Positions 8,115 to 17,833 of a DNA stretch of 64,000 nucleotides are shown one piece after another. The stretch's first letter is position 1, and every line of letters starts with the position of its first letter. The translations under genes and the position numbers were made by a program. The stretch is from positions 62,001 through 126,000 of the forward strand of contig NZ_CP026604.1 of NCBI RefSeq assembly GCF_003063625.1, read 5' to 3'. The stretch comes from Saccharobesus litoralis. Lineage in GTDB: Bacteria; Pseudomonadota; Gammaproteobacteria; Enterobacterales; Alteromonadaceae. The notes under the pieces were generated by a model that was not told the origin of the DNA, ran no database searches, and saw only the letters and a program-made list of their open reading frames with translations.

Positions 8115-8642
8115 CTATAGTTCTATTTGACCTTCAATTTTCAGTTCATCTAACAAGGCCTGTAAGTCACTAGTGAATGCGTTGACGTCCCAATCTGATT
8201 TTGGTTTTCTGAATGTAATTTCAGTAACCGCTTGGCCGTCTTCGCCAGCATCTTCTGGTACGCCCTCACAGCGTAGATTGGCTAAGCTTAACCCTTGCGC
8301 TGCAAAAAATTGGGTGAATTTAGATAGAAGGCCTGTTTGGTCTTTGGTTTGATAAATTAACTTTCCACACTCTTGCTCTATTTGTTGTTTGCGGTGCCCA
8401 CTGGTACGTTTAACAACACTCATAAGATCAATTCGAGCACATAAATTAATAAATGCACTTTCAAAGCGATTAATTTTTAAGTTAGAGCCTTCAACTAACA
8501 TGACATAGGTAAATTCATTGCCCATGATTGCCATGCGACTGTATAAAATATTGAGGTCATTAGCAGCAGCTAATGAAGTAATTTCATTGACCATACCGCG
8601 ACGGTTAGTGCCAATAGAGGTGACGACAAGTTGTTCAGACAT
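8115..8642 (-). CDS. gcvR: Glycine cleavage system transcriptional repressor GcvR
   Basis: Start called at ATG 8642 (MSEQLVVTSIG), giving 175 residues; an in-frame TTG at 8660 adds six residues but has no better ribosome-binding site. Two ACT domains are present, about 5-80 and 92-170, with typical GTNRRGMVNEI and TKDQTGLLSKF openings. In E. coli, GcvR binds glycine through the ACT fold and interacts with GcvA to shut off gcvTHP. There is no DNA-binding domain, as in the family. It sits between bcp and the divergent dapA, the conserved gammaproteobacterial location. Confidence 0.92.
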   Translation of the reverse strand: MSEQLVVTSIGTNRRGMVNEITSLAAANDLNILYSRMAIMGNEFTYVMLVEGSNLKINRFESAFINLCARIDLMSVVKRTSGHRKQQIEQECGKLIYQTKDQTGLLSKFTQFFAAQGLSLANLRCEGVPEDAGEDGQAVTEITFRKPKSDWDVNAFTSDLQALLDELKIEGQIEL

Positions 8643-8795
8643 GGGTGTTAAAGGTATCAAATTGCGTTTTTATATTAAGAGGGCGGCATTGTAACATAAA
8701 AATTATTAATTATGGCTTTGAATTCTTTGTTGATTCTTGTCTTTAATCATAATGGCAAGTACCATAGCGCGCTTGATTTAAAGAGGGTTTTTTAC

Positions 8796-9674
8796 ATGAT
8801 TCGTGGAAGTATAGTTGCTTTAGTTACACCAATGACGTCAACAGGAGAAGTTGACTACTCGGCGTTAGAAGCCTTGGTGGAACATCATATTGCGGCTGGT
8901 ACGCATGGCATAGTTGCTGTGGGTACAACAGGTGAGTCGGCTACGCTGCCTACTAATGAACATGTTGAAGTGGTTAAAGCGGTTGTTAAAACAGTCGCAG
9001 GGCGTGTAAAAGTCATTGCGGGTAATGGTGCTAATTCAACTGCAGAAGCCATTGAACTAACTAAAGCAATTGCCCCTTTGGGTGTTGACGCGTTTTTAAA
9101 TGTGACACCTTATTATAATAAACCGTCACAAAAAGGTTTAATTGCCCATTTCGAAGCAATAGCAGATGCTAGCGACATACCACAAATTTTATATAATGTA
9201 CCGGGTCGTACAGCAGTGGATATGTTGCCTGAAACCGTTGCGCATTTAGCAAAACACGACAAAATTATTGGTATAAAGGAAGCAACTGGTAGTATCCAGC
9301 GCTTAAAAGATATTCAAGCACTGGTTGACGGTGAATTTATTTTGTTGAGCGGTGACGATGAAACTGGCCTAGCGTTTTTAAAACAAGGCGGACATGGTGT
9401 GATTTCTGTAACCAATAATGTTGCTGCCAAACGCATGGCTGATATGTGTAATGCAGTGGCTGAAGGTGATGTTGAGACAGCAGAGCAAATTGATAGTGGA
9501 TTGCGCGATGTGCACTCTGCGATGTTTGTTGAGTCTAACCCTGTACCGGTTAAATGGGCATTAAGCCGCATGGGATTAATTCCTGAATGTGTTTATCGTC
9601 TTCCTTTAGTTCAACCGGAACTAAATACGCAAAAAATAATCGAACAAGCATTATCAAAAGCAGAGCTTATATAA
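8796..9674 (+). CDS. dapA: 4-hydroxy-tetrahydrodipicolinate synthase
   Basis: Start chosen at ATG 8796 (MIRGSIVALVTPM) because it matches the DapA N-terminus and has AGAGGG 8 bases upstream; an in-frame ATG at 8712 would add 28 residues of non-family sequence. 292 residues, the normal length. The Schiff-base Lys is K161 in GIKEATG, Tyr of YNVPGRT is the proton relay, and GTTGESATL is the substrate loop. It condenses pyruvate with aspartate semialdehyde in the cytoplasm, the branch point to lysine and peptidoglycan diaminopimelate. bamC follows after 12 bases in the same operon. Confidence 0.97.
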   Translation: MIRGSIVALVTPMTSTGEVDYSALEALVEHHIAAGTHGIVAVGTTGESATLPTNEHVEVVKAVVKTVAGRVKVIAGNGANSTAEAIELTKAIAPLGVDAFLNVTPYYNKPSQKGLIAHFEAIADASDIPQILYNVPGRTAVDMLPETVAHLAKHDKIIGIKEATGSIQRLKDIQALVDGEFILLSGDDETGLAFLKQGGHGVISVTNNVAAKRMADMCNAVAEGDVETAEQIDSGLRDVHSAMFVESNPVPVKWALSRMGLIPECVYRLPLVQPELNTQKIIEQALSKAELI

Positions 9675-9686
9675 TCTGGAGTTACT

Positions 9687-10769
9687 TTGAATAAAGTTAT
9701 CGGCCTTTTTGCCGTTGCCACTATTATCGGTCTTTCCGCTTGTTCCACGGCTCCTCGTGTAGCAGAAGGCGATTTTGAATACACGAAAGTTAAGACTAAT
9801 AAAGCACTACAAATTCCACAAGGTTTAGATAAACCTGAATTAGTCAACGATTACCCTTTACCTAAAACCGACGGCCTTGCCGGTACGGTGGGTAGCAAAG
9901 TTTCGGTATTTCCGCCTAGGCTACTAATGGCGTTAGCTGAGGGCAGCCGAGTTGACGAGGCTGATCCACACACCACAGTGTGGTTTGAACAAACTGAAGA
10001 AATCTCCCAGCTTGAAAAAAGCATTTGGTCGGCTCTGACTGGCTATTTTGACAAAATAGATGTTTCGCTACGCAAAGTAGATAAAGCCACAGGTTACGTT
10101 GAAACGGATTGGGTACCACATCAAATCGAAACAGGTTGGTGGTTATGGTCTGGTAAAATAACAGATGAAAGTCGTCGCTACTCTTTTACCGTGAATATGA
10201 AGCCACACGGTCGAACCGGTTCGGTCACTGTTAATTTATTAGAACGTCGTGCTGAAGGCTTTACGAGTAAAAAGTCATTACGCCAAGAGGACAATCGTGG
10301 CTTGGCAACCGATATGCTTAACAGCGTGATTGGTCATTATGATTATCAGTTCCGTTTAGCGGCTGAACAGCGTCGCACTCAATACGCACAAGGGGTTGAA
10401 GTCACTCAACGTACGTTACGTAATGGTGACGAGGTAATGGTTGTTAAAGCTAATTTCCCTCACACTTGGTTACGCGTGTTAGACGCAATGAACCAATTAG
10501 GCTTTGTTATTACAGACATCAATAAAATAGAGGGCCGTATTTATGGCCGTATTAATGAGCGTAGTGAAGGGTTTTGGAGCTCATTATTTGGTGATGAAAA
10601 GCAATCAGGCTTAGCGTTTGAATCAGGTGATTATGTTGTTGAATTATTACGCCGTGAAGATGAAACCGAGGTTTCGTTTAGCAATAATAATTTAGAGCCT
10701 GTTAGTAAAGATATTATTGACAAAGTTATCCCTGAGTTTGCCGCTATACTTGCAGAACCATTGGAATAA
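9687..10769 (+). CDS. bamC: Outer membrane assembly lipoprotein BamC
   Basis: 360 residues from a TTG start (TGGAG a few bases upstream, overlapping the end of dapA's intergenic gap). The N-terminus is a lipoprotein signal with lipobox GLSAC, lipidated Cys19. The unstructured segment after it (about 20-75) corresponds to the part of BamC that contacts BamD. Two helix-grip domains follow, about 90-215 and 235-355. BamC is an accessory subunit of the BamABCDE machine that inserts beta-barrels into the outer membrane. The dapA-bamC order is conserved with E. coli, and the terminator directly after closes the operon. Confidence 0.92.
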   Translation: MNKVIGLFAVATIIGLSACSTAPRVAEGDFEYTKVKTNKALQIPQGLDKPELVNDYPLPKTDGLAGTVGSKVSVFPPRLLMALAEGSRVDEADPHTTVWFEQTEEISQLEKSIWSALTGYFDKIDVSLRKVDKATGYVETDWVPHQIETGWWLWSGKITDESRRYSFTVNMKPHGRTGSVTVNLLERRAEGFTSKKSLRQEDNRGLATDMLNSVIGHYDYQFRLAAEQRRTQYAQGVEVTQRTLRNGDEVMVVKANFPHTWLRVLDAMNQLGFVITDINKIEGRIYGRINERSEGFWSSLFGDEKQSGLAFESGDYVVELLRREDETEVSFSNNNLEPVSKDIIDKVIPEFAAILAEPLE

Positions 10770-10779
10770 TTTAATTAAT

Positions 10780-10803
10780 GCGAGGCGTTAACACGCCTCG
10801 TTT
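10780..10803 (+). terminator. Terminator after bamC
   Basis: A perfect 8-bp stem (CGAGGCGT/ACGCCTCG) with a TAAC loop and TTTGTGTTT follows the bamC stop by 11 bases. Confidence 0.75.
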
Positions 10804-10954
10804 GTGTTTATTTATTTGCTTGAAAATTTATCAAGTAAATGCTGATTTTTTTAAGGTAGATTGCAGTAGGCAGCCGTAGTGAAAACTTATACAATACGCG
10901 CCCAAACAAGTTACCCCAAGTTCAAATCTACTTTGCTATTCTATAGGAGAGCAC

Positions 10955-12211
10955 ATGTTAACTCGCAGCATGAATATCGCTGATTTCGATCCGGAATTAT
11001 ATCAATCAATTCAAGATGAAACTCGCCGTCAGGAAGAGCATATCGAATTGATTGCTTCTGAAAACTATTGTAGCCCACGCGTTTTAGAAGCACAGGGTTC
11101 ACAATTAACAAACAAGTACGCAGAAGGTTATCCGGGTAAGCGTTACTATGGTGGCTGTGAGCATGTTGATGTAGCTGAAAGCTTAGCAATCGAGCGTGCC
11201 AAACAATTATTTGGTGCAACTTATGCAAACGTTCAGCCGCATTCTGGTTCGCAAGCTAACGCTGCTGTATTCCAAGCGTTACTTCAGCCGCACGATACTG
11301 TATTAGGTATGAGCTTGGCTCATGGTGGTCACTTAACTCACGGTGCGCATGTTAACTTTTCAGGTAAAACTTATAATGCAGTTCAGTATGGTTTAAACGA
11401 AGAAACTGGCGAGATTGATTACGAGCAAGTGGCTGCGTTAGCTAAAGAGCATAAGCCTGCTATGATTATCGCTGGTTTTTCAGCGTATTCAGGCATTGTT
11501 GACTGGGCTAAGTTCCGTGAAATTGCGGATGAAGTGGGTGCTTATTTAATGGTTGATATGGCGCACGTTGCTGGTCTTATCGCCGCTGGTGTTTACCCAT
11601 CACCTATGCAATATGCTGATGTTGTAACTACAACTACTCATAAAACATTAGCCGGACCACGTGGTGGCTTAATTTTATCAGCTAAGTCTGATGAAACGAT
11701 CGAGAAGAAATTAAACAGTGCGGTTTTCCCAGGTGGTCAAGGTGGTCCTTTATGTCATGTAATTGCCGCTAAAGCAGTTGCTTTTAAAGAAGCTTTGCAA
11801 CCTGAGTTTAAAGCTTACCAAGAGCAAGTGGTGAAAAACTCAAAAGCTATGGTTGCTGTATTACAAGAGCGTGGCTATAAAGTTGTTTCTGGTAAAACAG
11901 ATAATCACTTATTCTTAGTTGATTTAATCGACAAAGATATTACGGGTAAAGATGCTGACGCAGCACTTGGCAACGCTAACATTACTGTTAACAAAAACTC
12001 TGTACCTAATGATCCGCGTTCACCTTTCGTTACTTCTGGTTTACGTATCGGTACTCCTTCTATTACACGTCGTGGCTTTAAAGAAGCTGAAGCTAAAGAA
12101 TTAGCTGGCTGGATCTGTGATGTTTTAGATGACATTGAAAACCAAGATGTTATTGAAACAGTAAAAGCTAAAGTATTAGACGTGTGTAGTCGTTTACCAG
12201 TTTATGCTTAA
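10955..12211 (+). CDS. glyA: Serine hydroxymethyltransferase
   Basis: 418 residues, nearly identical in layout to E. coli GlyA. The PLP lysine is K230 in [14 protein letters not shown]. Other family signatures are [19 protein letters not shown] and FPGGQGGP. It interconverts serine and glycine with tetrahydrofolate, the main source of one-carbon units, as a cytoplasmic PLP dimer. TAGGAGA lies just upstream of the ATG. It is transcribed alone, ending in its own terminator. GcvR, a regulator of glycine catabolism, is encoded 2.3 kb away, but no shared operator is visible. Confidence 0.97.
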   Translation: MLTRSMNIADFDPELYQSIQDETRRQEEHIELIASENYCSPRVLEAQGSQLTNKYAEGYPGKRYYGGCEHVDVAESLAIERAKQLFGATYANVQPHSGSQANAAVFQALLQPHDTVLGMSLAHGGHLTHGAHVNFSGKTYNAVQYGLNEETGEIDYEQVAALAKEHKPAMIIAGFSAYSGIVDWAKFREIADEVGAYLMVDMAHVAGLIAAGVYPSPMQYADVVTTTTHKTLAGPRGGLILSAKSDETIEKKLNSAVFPGGQGGPLCHVIAAKAVAFKEALQPEFKAYQEQVVKNSKAMVAVLQERGYKVVSGKTDNHLFLVDLIDKDITGKDADAALGNANITVNKNSVPNDPRSPFVTSGLRIGTPSITRRGFKEAEAKELAGWICDVLDDIENQDVIETVKAKVLDVCSRLPVYA

Positions 12212-12242
12212 TATTGCTTAGCTAGCTTTTTGAGTTAGTGAT

Positions 12243-12267
12243 AAAGGTCGCATTTGCGGCCTTTTTT
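12243..12267 (+). terminator. Terminator after glyA
   Basis: Stem AGGTCGC/GCGGCCT (one G-T pair) with loop ATTT and a run of six T residues, 31 bases after the glyA stop. Confidence 0.8.
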
Positions 12268-12292
12268 GATTTAAAAAACGATTGAGTAAGTC

Positions 12293-12742
12293 ATGCATTG
12301 TCCGTTTTGTAACCAACAAGAAACCAAGGTCATAGATTCTCGCTTAGTGGCTGAAGGCCATCAAATTCGCCGTCGCCGTGCTTGTTTACAATGTAATGAG
12401 CGTTTTACAACGTTTGAAATGGCTGAATTAGTCATGCCGCGAGTGGTAAAAACGGATGACACGCATGAACCATTTAATGAAGACAAATTGCGCAGTGGTT
12501 TAATCAGGGCATTGGAAAAACGCCCAGTTAGCGTCGAGGAAACTGAGCAACTGATTAATCGGGTTAAATCTGAATTGCGAGCGACAGGCGAGCGACAGAT
12601 TTCAAGCCAATTAATTGGTAATTTAGTCATGGAGCATTTACGTAAGCTGGATCAAGTGGCCTATGTTCGCTTTGCTTCTGTTTATCGCTCATTTGAAGAT
12701 GTGGCTGAATTTGGCAAAACAATTGCGGGATTAAAAAGCTAA
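12293..12742 (+). CDS. nrdR: Transcriptional repressor NrdR
   Basis: 149 residues. The N-terminal zinc ribbon has CPFC near residue 3 and CLQC near residue 31; an ATP-cone domain follows (about 49-139, starting [18 protein letters not shown]). The family senses ATP/dATP and represses ribonucleotide reductase operons by binding paired NrdR boxes. It starts the nrdR-ribD-ribE-ribBA-ribH-nusB-thiL string, and the ribD start follows two bases after its stop, so translation is probably coupled. This neighbourhood is typical of gammaproteobacteria. Confidence 0.97.
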   Translation: MHCPFCNQQETKVIDSRLVAEGHQIRRRRACLQCNERFTTFEMAELVMPRVVKTDDTHEPFNEDKLRSGLIRALEKRPVSVEETEQLINRVKSELRATGERQISSQLIGNLVMEHLRKLDQVAYVRFASVYRSFEDVAEFGKTIAGLKS

Positions 12743-12744
12743 CT

Positions 12745-13866
12745 ATGTTGACTAAGGATGATTTTTATTGGATGGCTAAAGCCATTCAATTAGCCAAAAA
12801 AGGCTTGTATACCACGTCTCCCAATCCAAGAGTGGGTTGTGTCTTAGTCAAATCTGGGCAAGTGATAGGTGAGGGCTTTCATCTTAAAGCGGGTGAATTA
12901 CATGCCGAGCGCAATGCAATAGCCGATGCAAATAATAAAGGCCATATCACTAAAGGTGCAACCGCTTATGTTACGTTGGAACCTTGCTCTCATCATGGTC
13001 GTACACCACCTTGTGCTGATGGTTTAATAGAAGCGGGAATACAAAGAGTGGTTGTCGGTATGGTTGATCCTAATCCGCAAGTCGATTCTAAAGGGGTCGC
13101 TAAATTACAAGCTGCTGGTATAGAAATCGACACTCTTTGTTTGGCACAAGACTGTGAGCAACTGAACCTTGGTTTTACTAAACGTATGCGAACCGGACTA
13201 CCTTATGTCCGTCTTAAACTGGCTGCGAGTATTGATGGCCGAACGGCAATGGCAGATGGCGAAAGCAAATGGATCACAGGGCCGCAAGCGCGTGCTGATG
13301 TTCAGCATTATCGCGCACAAAGTTGTGCCATTATTTCAGGTTCGGGTACGGTCGAAGTGGATCAACCGGCATTAAATGTTCGAAAAAGTGAACTAACAAG
13401 TTACCCAACTGACGATGTCAGACAGCCTCTGCGGGTCATTATCGATAGTAAGAAAAAAGTAAGCGCGAGTAATCGATTCTTTTCACACAATAGCCCAACT
13501 TTGTTTGTGGGAATATCAGCTGAACGCCCCGAATTGCCAGACAATGTTACTTATCGTCAAGTCGCTAGCAAGCGCGTAAGAGGCGAAGATAAAGTGGATT
13601 TAACGGATGTACTGGCTTATTTAGCGACACAGGGAATTAATGACGTTTGGGTTGAAGCGGGAGCCCACATGGCAGGGGCATTTATTGAAGCCGATTTAGT
13701 CGATGAACTAATAATTTATCAAGCGCCGCTGCTGATGGGTGAACAGACGTTTGGCTTGGTTAATTTACCTGAGACCGATAGCTTAGCGCTCGCTCATCGG
13801 TGGTCGTATCAAAGCGTGACGCAAATTGGTGAAGATTTAAAACTTATTTTACATAAAAAAGGATAA
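12745..13866 (+). CDS. ribD: Bifunctional riboflavin deaminase/reductase RibD
   Basis: 373 residues. The N-terminal deaminase (about 1-148) has the zinc site HAERNA and PCSHHGRTPPC. The C-terminal reductase (about 150-370) begins PYVRLKLAASIDGRTA. It deaminates and then reduces the pyrimidine produced by GTP cyclohydrolase II, the second and third steps of riboflavin synthesis. Length and domain order match E. coli RibD. It lies two bases after nrdR and 11 bases before ribE. No FMN riboswitch is visible upstream of nrdR or ribD. Confidence 0.96.
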   Translation: MLTKDDFYWMAKAIQLAKKGLYTTSPNPRVGCVLVKSGQVIGEGFHLKAGELHAERNAIADANNKGHITKGATAYVTLEPCSHHGRTPPCADGLIEAGIQRVVVGMVDPNPQVDSKGVAKLQAAGIEIDTLCLAQDCEQLNLGFTKRMRTGLPYVRLKLAASIDGRTAMADGESKWITGPQARADVQHYRAQSCAIISGSGTVEVDQPALNVRKSELTSYPTDDVRQPLRVIIDSKKKVSASNRFFSHNSPTLFVGISAERPELPDNVTYRQVASKRVRGEDKVDLTDVLAYLATQGINDVWVEAGAHMAGAFIEADLVDELIIYQAPLLMGEQTFGLVNLPETDSLALAHRWSYQSVTQIGEDLKLILHKKG

Positions 13867-13877
13867 AGCCTCTTATT

Positions 13878-14531
13878 ATGTTTACTGGAATTATAGAAGC
13901 GGTTGGCCACATAATGGCGTTAAGTCCTGTGCAAAATGGCTATCAGGTTAAAGTGGCCGTCAATGGGTTAGATATGCAAGATGTGCGACTCGGTGATTCT
14001 ATAGCTGTTAATGGCACCTGTTTAACCGTAACTCAGTTTGATGCGCAATCTTTTCAGGCTGATGTGTCCTCTGAAACGGTAAAGAGAACAAAATTTTCCT
14101 CTCTTTCGATAGGCTCAAAAGTCAATTTAGAGAAAGCGTGCACACCTAATACGCGTTTAGGTGGTCATATTGTGAGTGGCCATGTTGATGGTGTTGCCAA
14201 CTTAAAGCAAATTCAAGACAATGGCAATGCGACAGAATATTGGCTAGAAGCGCCGGCAGATTTAGCTAAATATATTGCTGTAAAAGGTTCAATTACCGTT
14301 GATGGTATTAGTTTAACGGTTAATGAAGTATCTGGTAATCGGTTTAGGTTAACCATTATTCCTCATACGGCTGAGCAAACGACGATTGTTAAATGGCAGG
14401 TCGGCGATAAAGTGAATATTGAAGTTGACGTGATTGCGCGCTATTTAGAACGTTTAATGAATTATCAAACACCACAACAACAAGATCAAAATATGATGAA
14501 CTTGTTAGCTAAATCAGGTTTTATCAAATAA
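13878..14531 (+). CDS. ribE: Riboflavin synthase, alpha subunit
   Basis: 217 residues beginning with the family hallmark MFTGIIEAVG. Two internally similar beta-barrel lumazine-binding halves follow (about 1-95 and 96-195). Conserved features include VNGTCLTV in the first half and GHIVSGHVDG leading into the second. The enzyme dismutates two dimethyl-ribityllumazine molecules into riboflavin, as a trimer in the cytoplasm. The tail (after about 200) is Gln/Asn-rich. Gap of 65 bases to ribBA; no terminator is obvious there. Confidence 0.96.
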   Translation: MFTGIIEAVGHIMALSPVQNGYQVKVAVNGLDMQDVRLGDSIAVNGTCLTVTQFDAQSFQADVSSETVKRTKFSSLSIGSKVNLEKACTPNTRLGGHIVSGHVDGVANLKQIQDNGNATEYWLEAPADLAKYIAVKGSITVDGISLTVNEVSGNRFRLTIIPHTAEQTTIVKWQVGDKVNIEVDVIARYLERLMNYQTPQQQDQNMMNLLAKSGFIK

Positions 14532-14596
14532 GATCATATAAGCCTCGACTCTAAAATAATGCGAAAAAAAGCATCGACGCCAAAAGCGAGAAAAAA

Positions 14597-15706
14597 ATGA
14601 AATTGAATACTGCTGCAGAATTAATCGAAGAGATCCGCCAAGGCCGAATGGTGGTGTTAATGGATGATGAAGATCGTGAAAATGAAGGCGATTTAATCAT
14701 GGCGGCTGAGCATGTTACACCTGAAGCCATTAACTTTATGGCAACCTATGGCCGAGGCCTAATTTGTATGCCGTTAACCGCAGAGCGCTGCGAACAATTA
14801 AATTTACCTTTAATGGCTGATCGAAATAAAGCGGCATTCGCCACTAATTTTACGGTTTCAATAGAAGCTGCGGAAGGTGTTACCACTGGTATTTCAGCGG
14901 CTGACAGAGCCACCACGATATTAGCGGCGGTAGCGAAAGATGCACAACCAGAAGATATAGTGCAGCCTGGTCATATTTTCCCATTAATGGCGCAAGACGG
15001 TGGTGTATTAAATCGAGCCGGTCATACCGAAGCCGGTTGCGATTTAGCTAGATTAGCAGGGTGTGAACCCGCGGCTGTTATTGTTGAAATTTTAAAGGAT
15101 GATGGCAGCATGGCACGTCGTCCAGATTTAGAAACATTCGCTCAACAACACAATTTAAAAATAGGTACAATAGCTGATTTAATTGAGCATAGAAATACCA
15201 CCGAAACAACGATTGAAAAAATTGCTGAGTGTAAATTACCCACAGCATACGGTGAGTTTGATTTAGTTACATTTAAAGATACAATTGATGATCAAATTCA
15301 TTTTGCCTTAAAAAATGTAGATATTGATCCTGATAAACCGACTTTAGTTCGGGTTCATTTAATTAATACGTTTAACGACTTGTTACGCTCTACAAGGGAT
15401 AACAAAAGTCATTGGTCACTTAATCAAGCAATGAAGAAAATTGCCGATGAAGGTGGTGTGGTATTGTTACTTGGTAAAAATGAAACCGCTAACGAGTTGA
15501 TCAACATAGTTGAACGATTCGCAGCTGAAGACGCGGGTAAAAAAGTTAAAGTTAAACCTGGCTTTGGTACATCACGTACCGTGGGTGTTGGTTCACAAAT
15601 ATTGGCCGAGCTCAATGTTGGTAAAATGCGCTTATTGAGCGCCCCGAAACGTTATCACGCCCTTTCTGGTTTCGGTTTAGAAGTCGTAGAATATGTAACA
15701 GAATAA
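14597..15706 (+). CDS. ribBA: DHBP synthase with degenerate GTP cyclohydrolase II-like domain
   Basis: 369 residues. The N-terminal 3,4-dihydroxy-2-butanone-4-phosphate synthase (about 1-200) is intact: [12 protein letters not shown], the GHIFPL and [13 protein letters not shown] motifs. The C-terminal half (about 210-367) has the GTP cyclohydrolase II fold ([25 protein letters not shown]), but the region after VRVH reads [11 protein letters not shown] and lacks the zinc cysteines and the CDCG-type site of active RibA. It is therefore probably monofunctional RibB with a non-catalytic tail, similar to reported RibBX proteins. An active RibA should be encoded elsewhere. Confidence 0.92.
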   Translation: MKLNTAAELIEEIRQGRMVVLMDDEDRENEGDLIMAAEHVTPEAINFMATYGRGLICMPLTAERCEQLNLPLMADRNKAAFATNFTVSIEAAEGVTTGISAADRATTILAAVAKDAQPEDIVQPGHIFPLMAQDGGVLNRAGHTEAGCDLARLAGCEPAAVIVEILKDDGSMARRPDLETFAQQHNLKIGTIADLIEHRNTTETTIEKIAECKLPTAYGEFDLVTFKDTIDDQIHFALKNVDIDPDKPTLVRVHLINTFNDLLRSTRDNKSHWSLNQAMKKIADEGGVVLLLGKNETANELINIVERFAAEDAGKKVKVKPGFGTSRTVGVGSQILAELNVGKMRLLSAPKRYHALSGFGLEVVEYVTE

Positions 15707-15789
15707 AGTCAAAATTTATTCGTAACGAGGGCGCGGTTTTTGTTACACTACGCCGAAAATTTTTACTCCAATAATTGATAGGATATTTC

Positions 15790-16254
15790 ATGCAGGTTAT
15801 CGAAGGTCAAGTATCTGCTAAAGGCAAAAAGTTTGCCTTAGTTATAGCTCGTTTTAATGCGTTTGTTGTTGAAAGCTTAGTTGAAGGGGCAGTTGATGCG
15901 CTAAAACGTTATGGCGACGTAAGCGCTGATGATATTACTTTGATCCGTGTACCCGGCGCGCATGAATTACCTATTGTAGCGAAGAAAGTCGCAGCATCAG
16001 GTAAATACGACGCTATTATCGCTCTAGGTGCAGTTATTCGTGGCGGTACACCGCATTTTGATTTCGTTGCAGGCGAAGCGAGTAAAGGCTTGTCGCAAGT
16101 TGCATTGGAGTTTACTACGCCGGTAGCCTTTGGTGTTATCACCACCGAATCTATTGAGCAAGCTATTGAGCGTTCGGGTACAAAAGCAGGTAATAAAGGG
16201 GCAGAAGCCGCGTTAACTGCAATTGAAATGGTCAACGTTTTAGATCAAATTTAA
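15790..16254 (+). CDS. ribH: 6,7-dimethyl-8-ribityllumazine synthase
   Basis: Start at ATG 15790 ([12 protein letters not shown]), with TAGGA 7 bases upstream; an in-frame TTG at 15775 would add five residues that the family lacks. 154 residues, standard length. Motifs: ARFNAF for pyrimidine binding, [19 protein letters not shown] and [14 protein letters not shown]. It condenses the RibD product with the RibB product to lumazine, in an icosahedral or decameric assembly. The nusB start follows 9 bases after its stop. Confidence 0.97.
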   Translation: MQVIEGQVSAKGKKFALVIARFNAFVVESLVEGAVDALKRYGDVSADDITLIRVPGAHELPIVAKKVAASGKYDAIIALGAVIRGGTPHFDFVAGEASKGLSQVALEFTTPVAFGVITTESIEQAIERSGTKAGNKGAEAALTAIEMVNVLDQI

Positions 16255-16263
16255 GGTACGACA

Positions 16264-16689
16264 TTGAAAGGTTCACAGCGTAGAAAAGCTCGTCAGCTTG
16301 CGGCACAAGCCATTTATTCTTGGCAAGTGACGAATAATCGCATTGCAGATGTTATTGAAGCAATGGAAGAAGAAAACGACGTTAATGAGTTTGATGTCGT
16401 TTACTTCAAAAAGCTAGTTAATGGTGTGGCAATGACTGCCGACAATCTCGATATTGCTTATAAGCCGCACTTGGCGAGAGATATTGCTGAAGTTGATTTG
16501 GTTGAAAAAGCCATTTTGCGCGTTGCAACGTATGAATTAAGCGATTGTAAAGAAGTACCTTATAAAGTCGTTATCAATGAAGCGATTGAAGTGGCTAAAG
16601 TGTTTGCAGCTGATGATAGCCATAAATTTATTAATGGTGTATTAGATAAAGCGGTTAAATTCATTCGCAAATCAGAGTTTAAAAAGTAG
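16264..16689 (+). CDS. nusB: Transcription antitermination factor NusB
   Basis: 141 residues from a TTG start with AAGG overlapping the ribH stop. All-helical NusB fold with RRKARQLAAQAIYSWQ at the N-terminus (the boxA RNA-binding region) and VPYKVVINEAIEVAK plus SHKFINGVLDKA at the C-terminus. With NusE it binds boxA in rRNA leaders and supports antitermination. ribH-nusB-thiL is the conserved order. Here a 129-bp repeat has settled between nusB and thiL. Confidence 0.96.
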   Translation: MKGSQRRKARQLAAQAIYSWQVTNNRIADVIEAMEEENDVNEFDVVYFKKLVNGVAMTADNLDIAYKPHLARDIAEVDLVEKAILRVATYELSDCKEVPYKVVINEAIEVAKVFAADDSHKFINGVLDKAVKFIRKSEFKK

Positions 16690-16718
16690 TTATCGTGCCC
16701 AAAGCATTGCTGGTAATG

Positions 16719-16847
16719 TTTAGTCAAAGCGATCGGGTTTTAGGGGAAGCTGTCAAGCTTTGAGACCCCATGAGCATATGCTCTATTATGTGATTGGGGC
16801 GAGTAAGCGCAGACAATGAACCATAAAGCCTGAGCGAGAAGACTATA
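16719..16847 (+). repeat. 129-bp dispersed repeat, copy 2, abutting thiL
   Basis: Ends are TTTAGTC (one change from the TATAGTC end) and GACTATA. The central GAGCATATGCTC palindrome is intact. It has the same length as copy 1 and about 8 differences from its reverse complement. Its last base, 16847, is the A of the thiL start codon, so the repeat supplies the whole leader in front of thiL, including the GCGAGAAG stretch where a ribosome-binding site would be. Confidence 0.87.
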
Positions 16848-17833
16848 TGAATGAATTTGCTTTAATCAAACAATATTTCCACCAGCAATCAACGCCAGAC
16901 AAAGGCGTAATTTTGGACAAAGGTGACGATTGCGCCTTGCTTTCGCCGCCTATCCATCAATCCCTAGCCGTTACGACAGATACACTGGTATCTGGCCGCC
17001 ATTTCCTGCCTGAAATTGATCCTTTTGCGCTTGGTCATCGTGTATTAGCGACAAACTTAAGTGATTTAGCCGCGATGGGTGCCAACCCAAAATGGTTTAA
17101 TTTAGCACTGACGTTACCCAACTTTGATGCCGATTGGTTAAAAGCCTTTAGCCAAGGCTTATTTAATTTGGCATCGCAATTTCAGTGCCATTTGATAGGT
17201 GGTGATACCACTAAAGGACCATTGTCGATTACCATCAGTGCGTTTGGTGAAGTGGAAGCAAGCAAAGCTTTAACCCGTTGTGCCGCGCAAGTTGGTGATG
17301 ATATTTATGTTTCTGGCACCATAGGTGATGCAGCTGCGGGGCTGGCAGCTTACACAGATAAAAACTTTGCAGCGCAACGCATAGTGTCTGAGCAAAGTGT
17401 CATGTTTTTAAAACAGCGTTTTGACTTACCTCAACCTAGAGTTTCACTAGGGAAAAAATTGTTAGGTATTGCTAATGCCGCTTTGGATATTTCAGATGGA
17501 CTCGTTGCTGATTTAAATCATATATGTCAACGCTCAGAGTTGAACGCGGTTATTCACTGTGAAAGCTTGCCGCTAGCGCAACATCATAAAGATGCAGTTG
17601 GCTTTGAGCAAGCTCTTGTCAATGCTTTGTCGGGTGGTGATGATTATGAGCTTTGTTTTACAGCCCCTAAAGCCCAGCGTCAAACAATAAAAAACATCGC
17701 CAACGATCTTCATTTACCTTTAACCCTGATAGGCGAAATGCTTGAATGCGCAGAAGGGCCGCAGCCTACTTGTTCTGTGTTAAACAAGGGAAGGGTGCAA
17801 AATCTCGCTAAACACGGTTTTCAACATTTTTAA
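16847..17833 (+). CDS. thiL: Thiamine-monophosphate kinase
   Basis: 328 residues beginning MNEFALIKQYF, which aligns with E. coli ThiL (EFSLIARYF), so this start is secure. ATP/metal motifs: GDDCALL, TDTLVSGRHF, NLSDLAAMGA, GGDTTKGP and the C-terminal LSGGDDYELCF. It phosphorylates thiamine monophosphate to the diphosphate cofactor. The start codon overlaps the end of repeat copy 2 by one base. pgpA, the usual next gene, is absent; instead the gene overlaps the 3' end of the convergent panE by 26 bases. Confidence 0.96.
   Translation: MNEFALIKQYFHQQSTPDKGVILDKGDDCALLSPPIHQSLAVTTDTLVSGRHFLPEIDPFALGHRVLATNLSDLAAMGANPKWFNLALTLPNFDADWLKAFSQGLFNLASQFQCHLIGGDTTKGPLSITISAFGEVEASKALTRCAAQVGDDIYVSGTIGDAAAGLAAYTDKNFAAQRIVSEQSVMFLKQRFDLPQPRVSLGKKLLGIANAALDISDGLVADLNHICQRSELNAVIHCESLPLAQHHKDAVGFEQALVNALSGGDDYELCFTAPKAQRQTIKNIANDLHLPLTLIGEMLECAEGPQPTCSVLNKGRVQNLAKHGFQHF

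Noticed and set aside
12212-12745. FMN riboswitch before the rib genes
   Set aside because: The gap before nrdR holds only the glyA terminator and a short spacer, and the nrdR-ribD gap is two bases, so no RFN element can fit.
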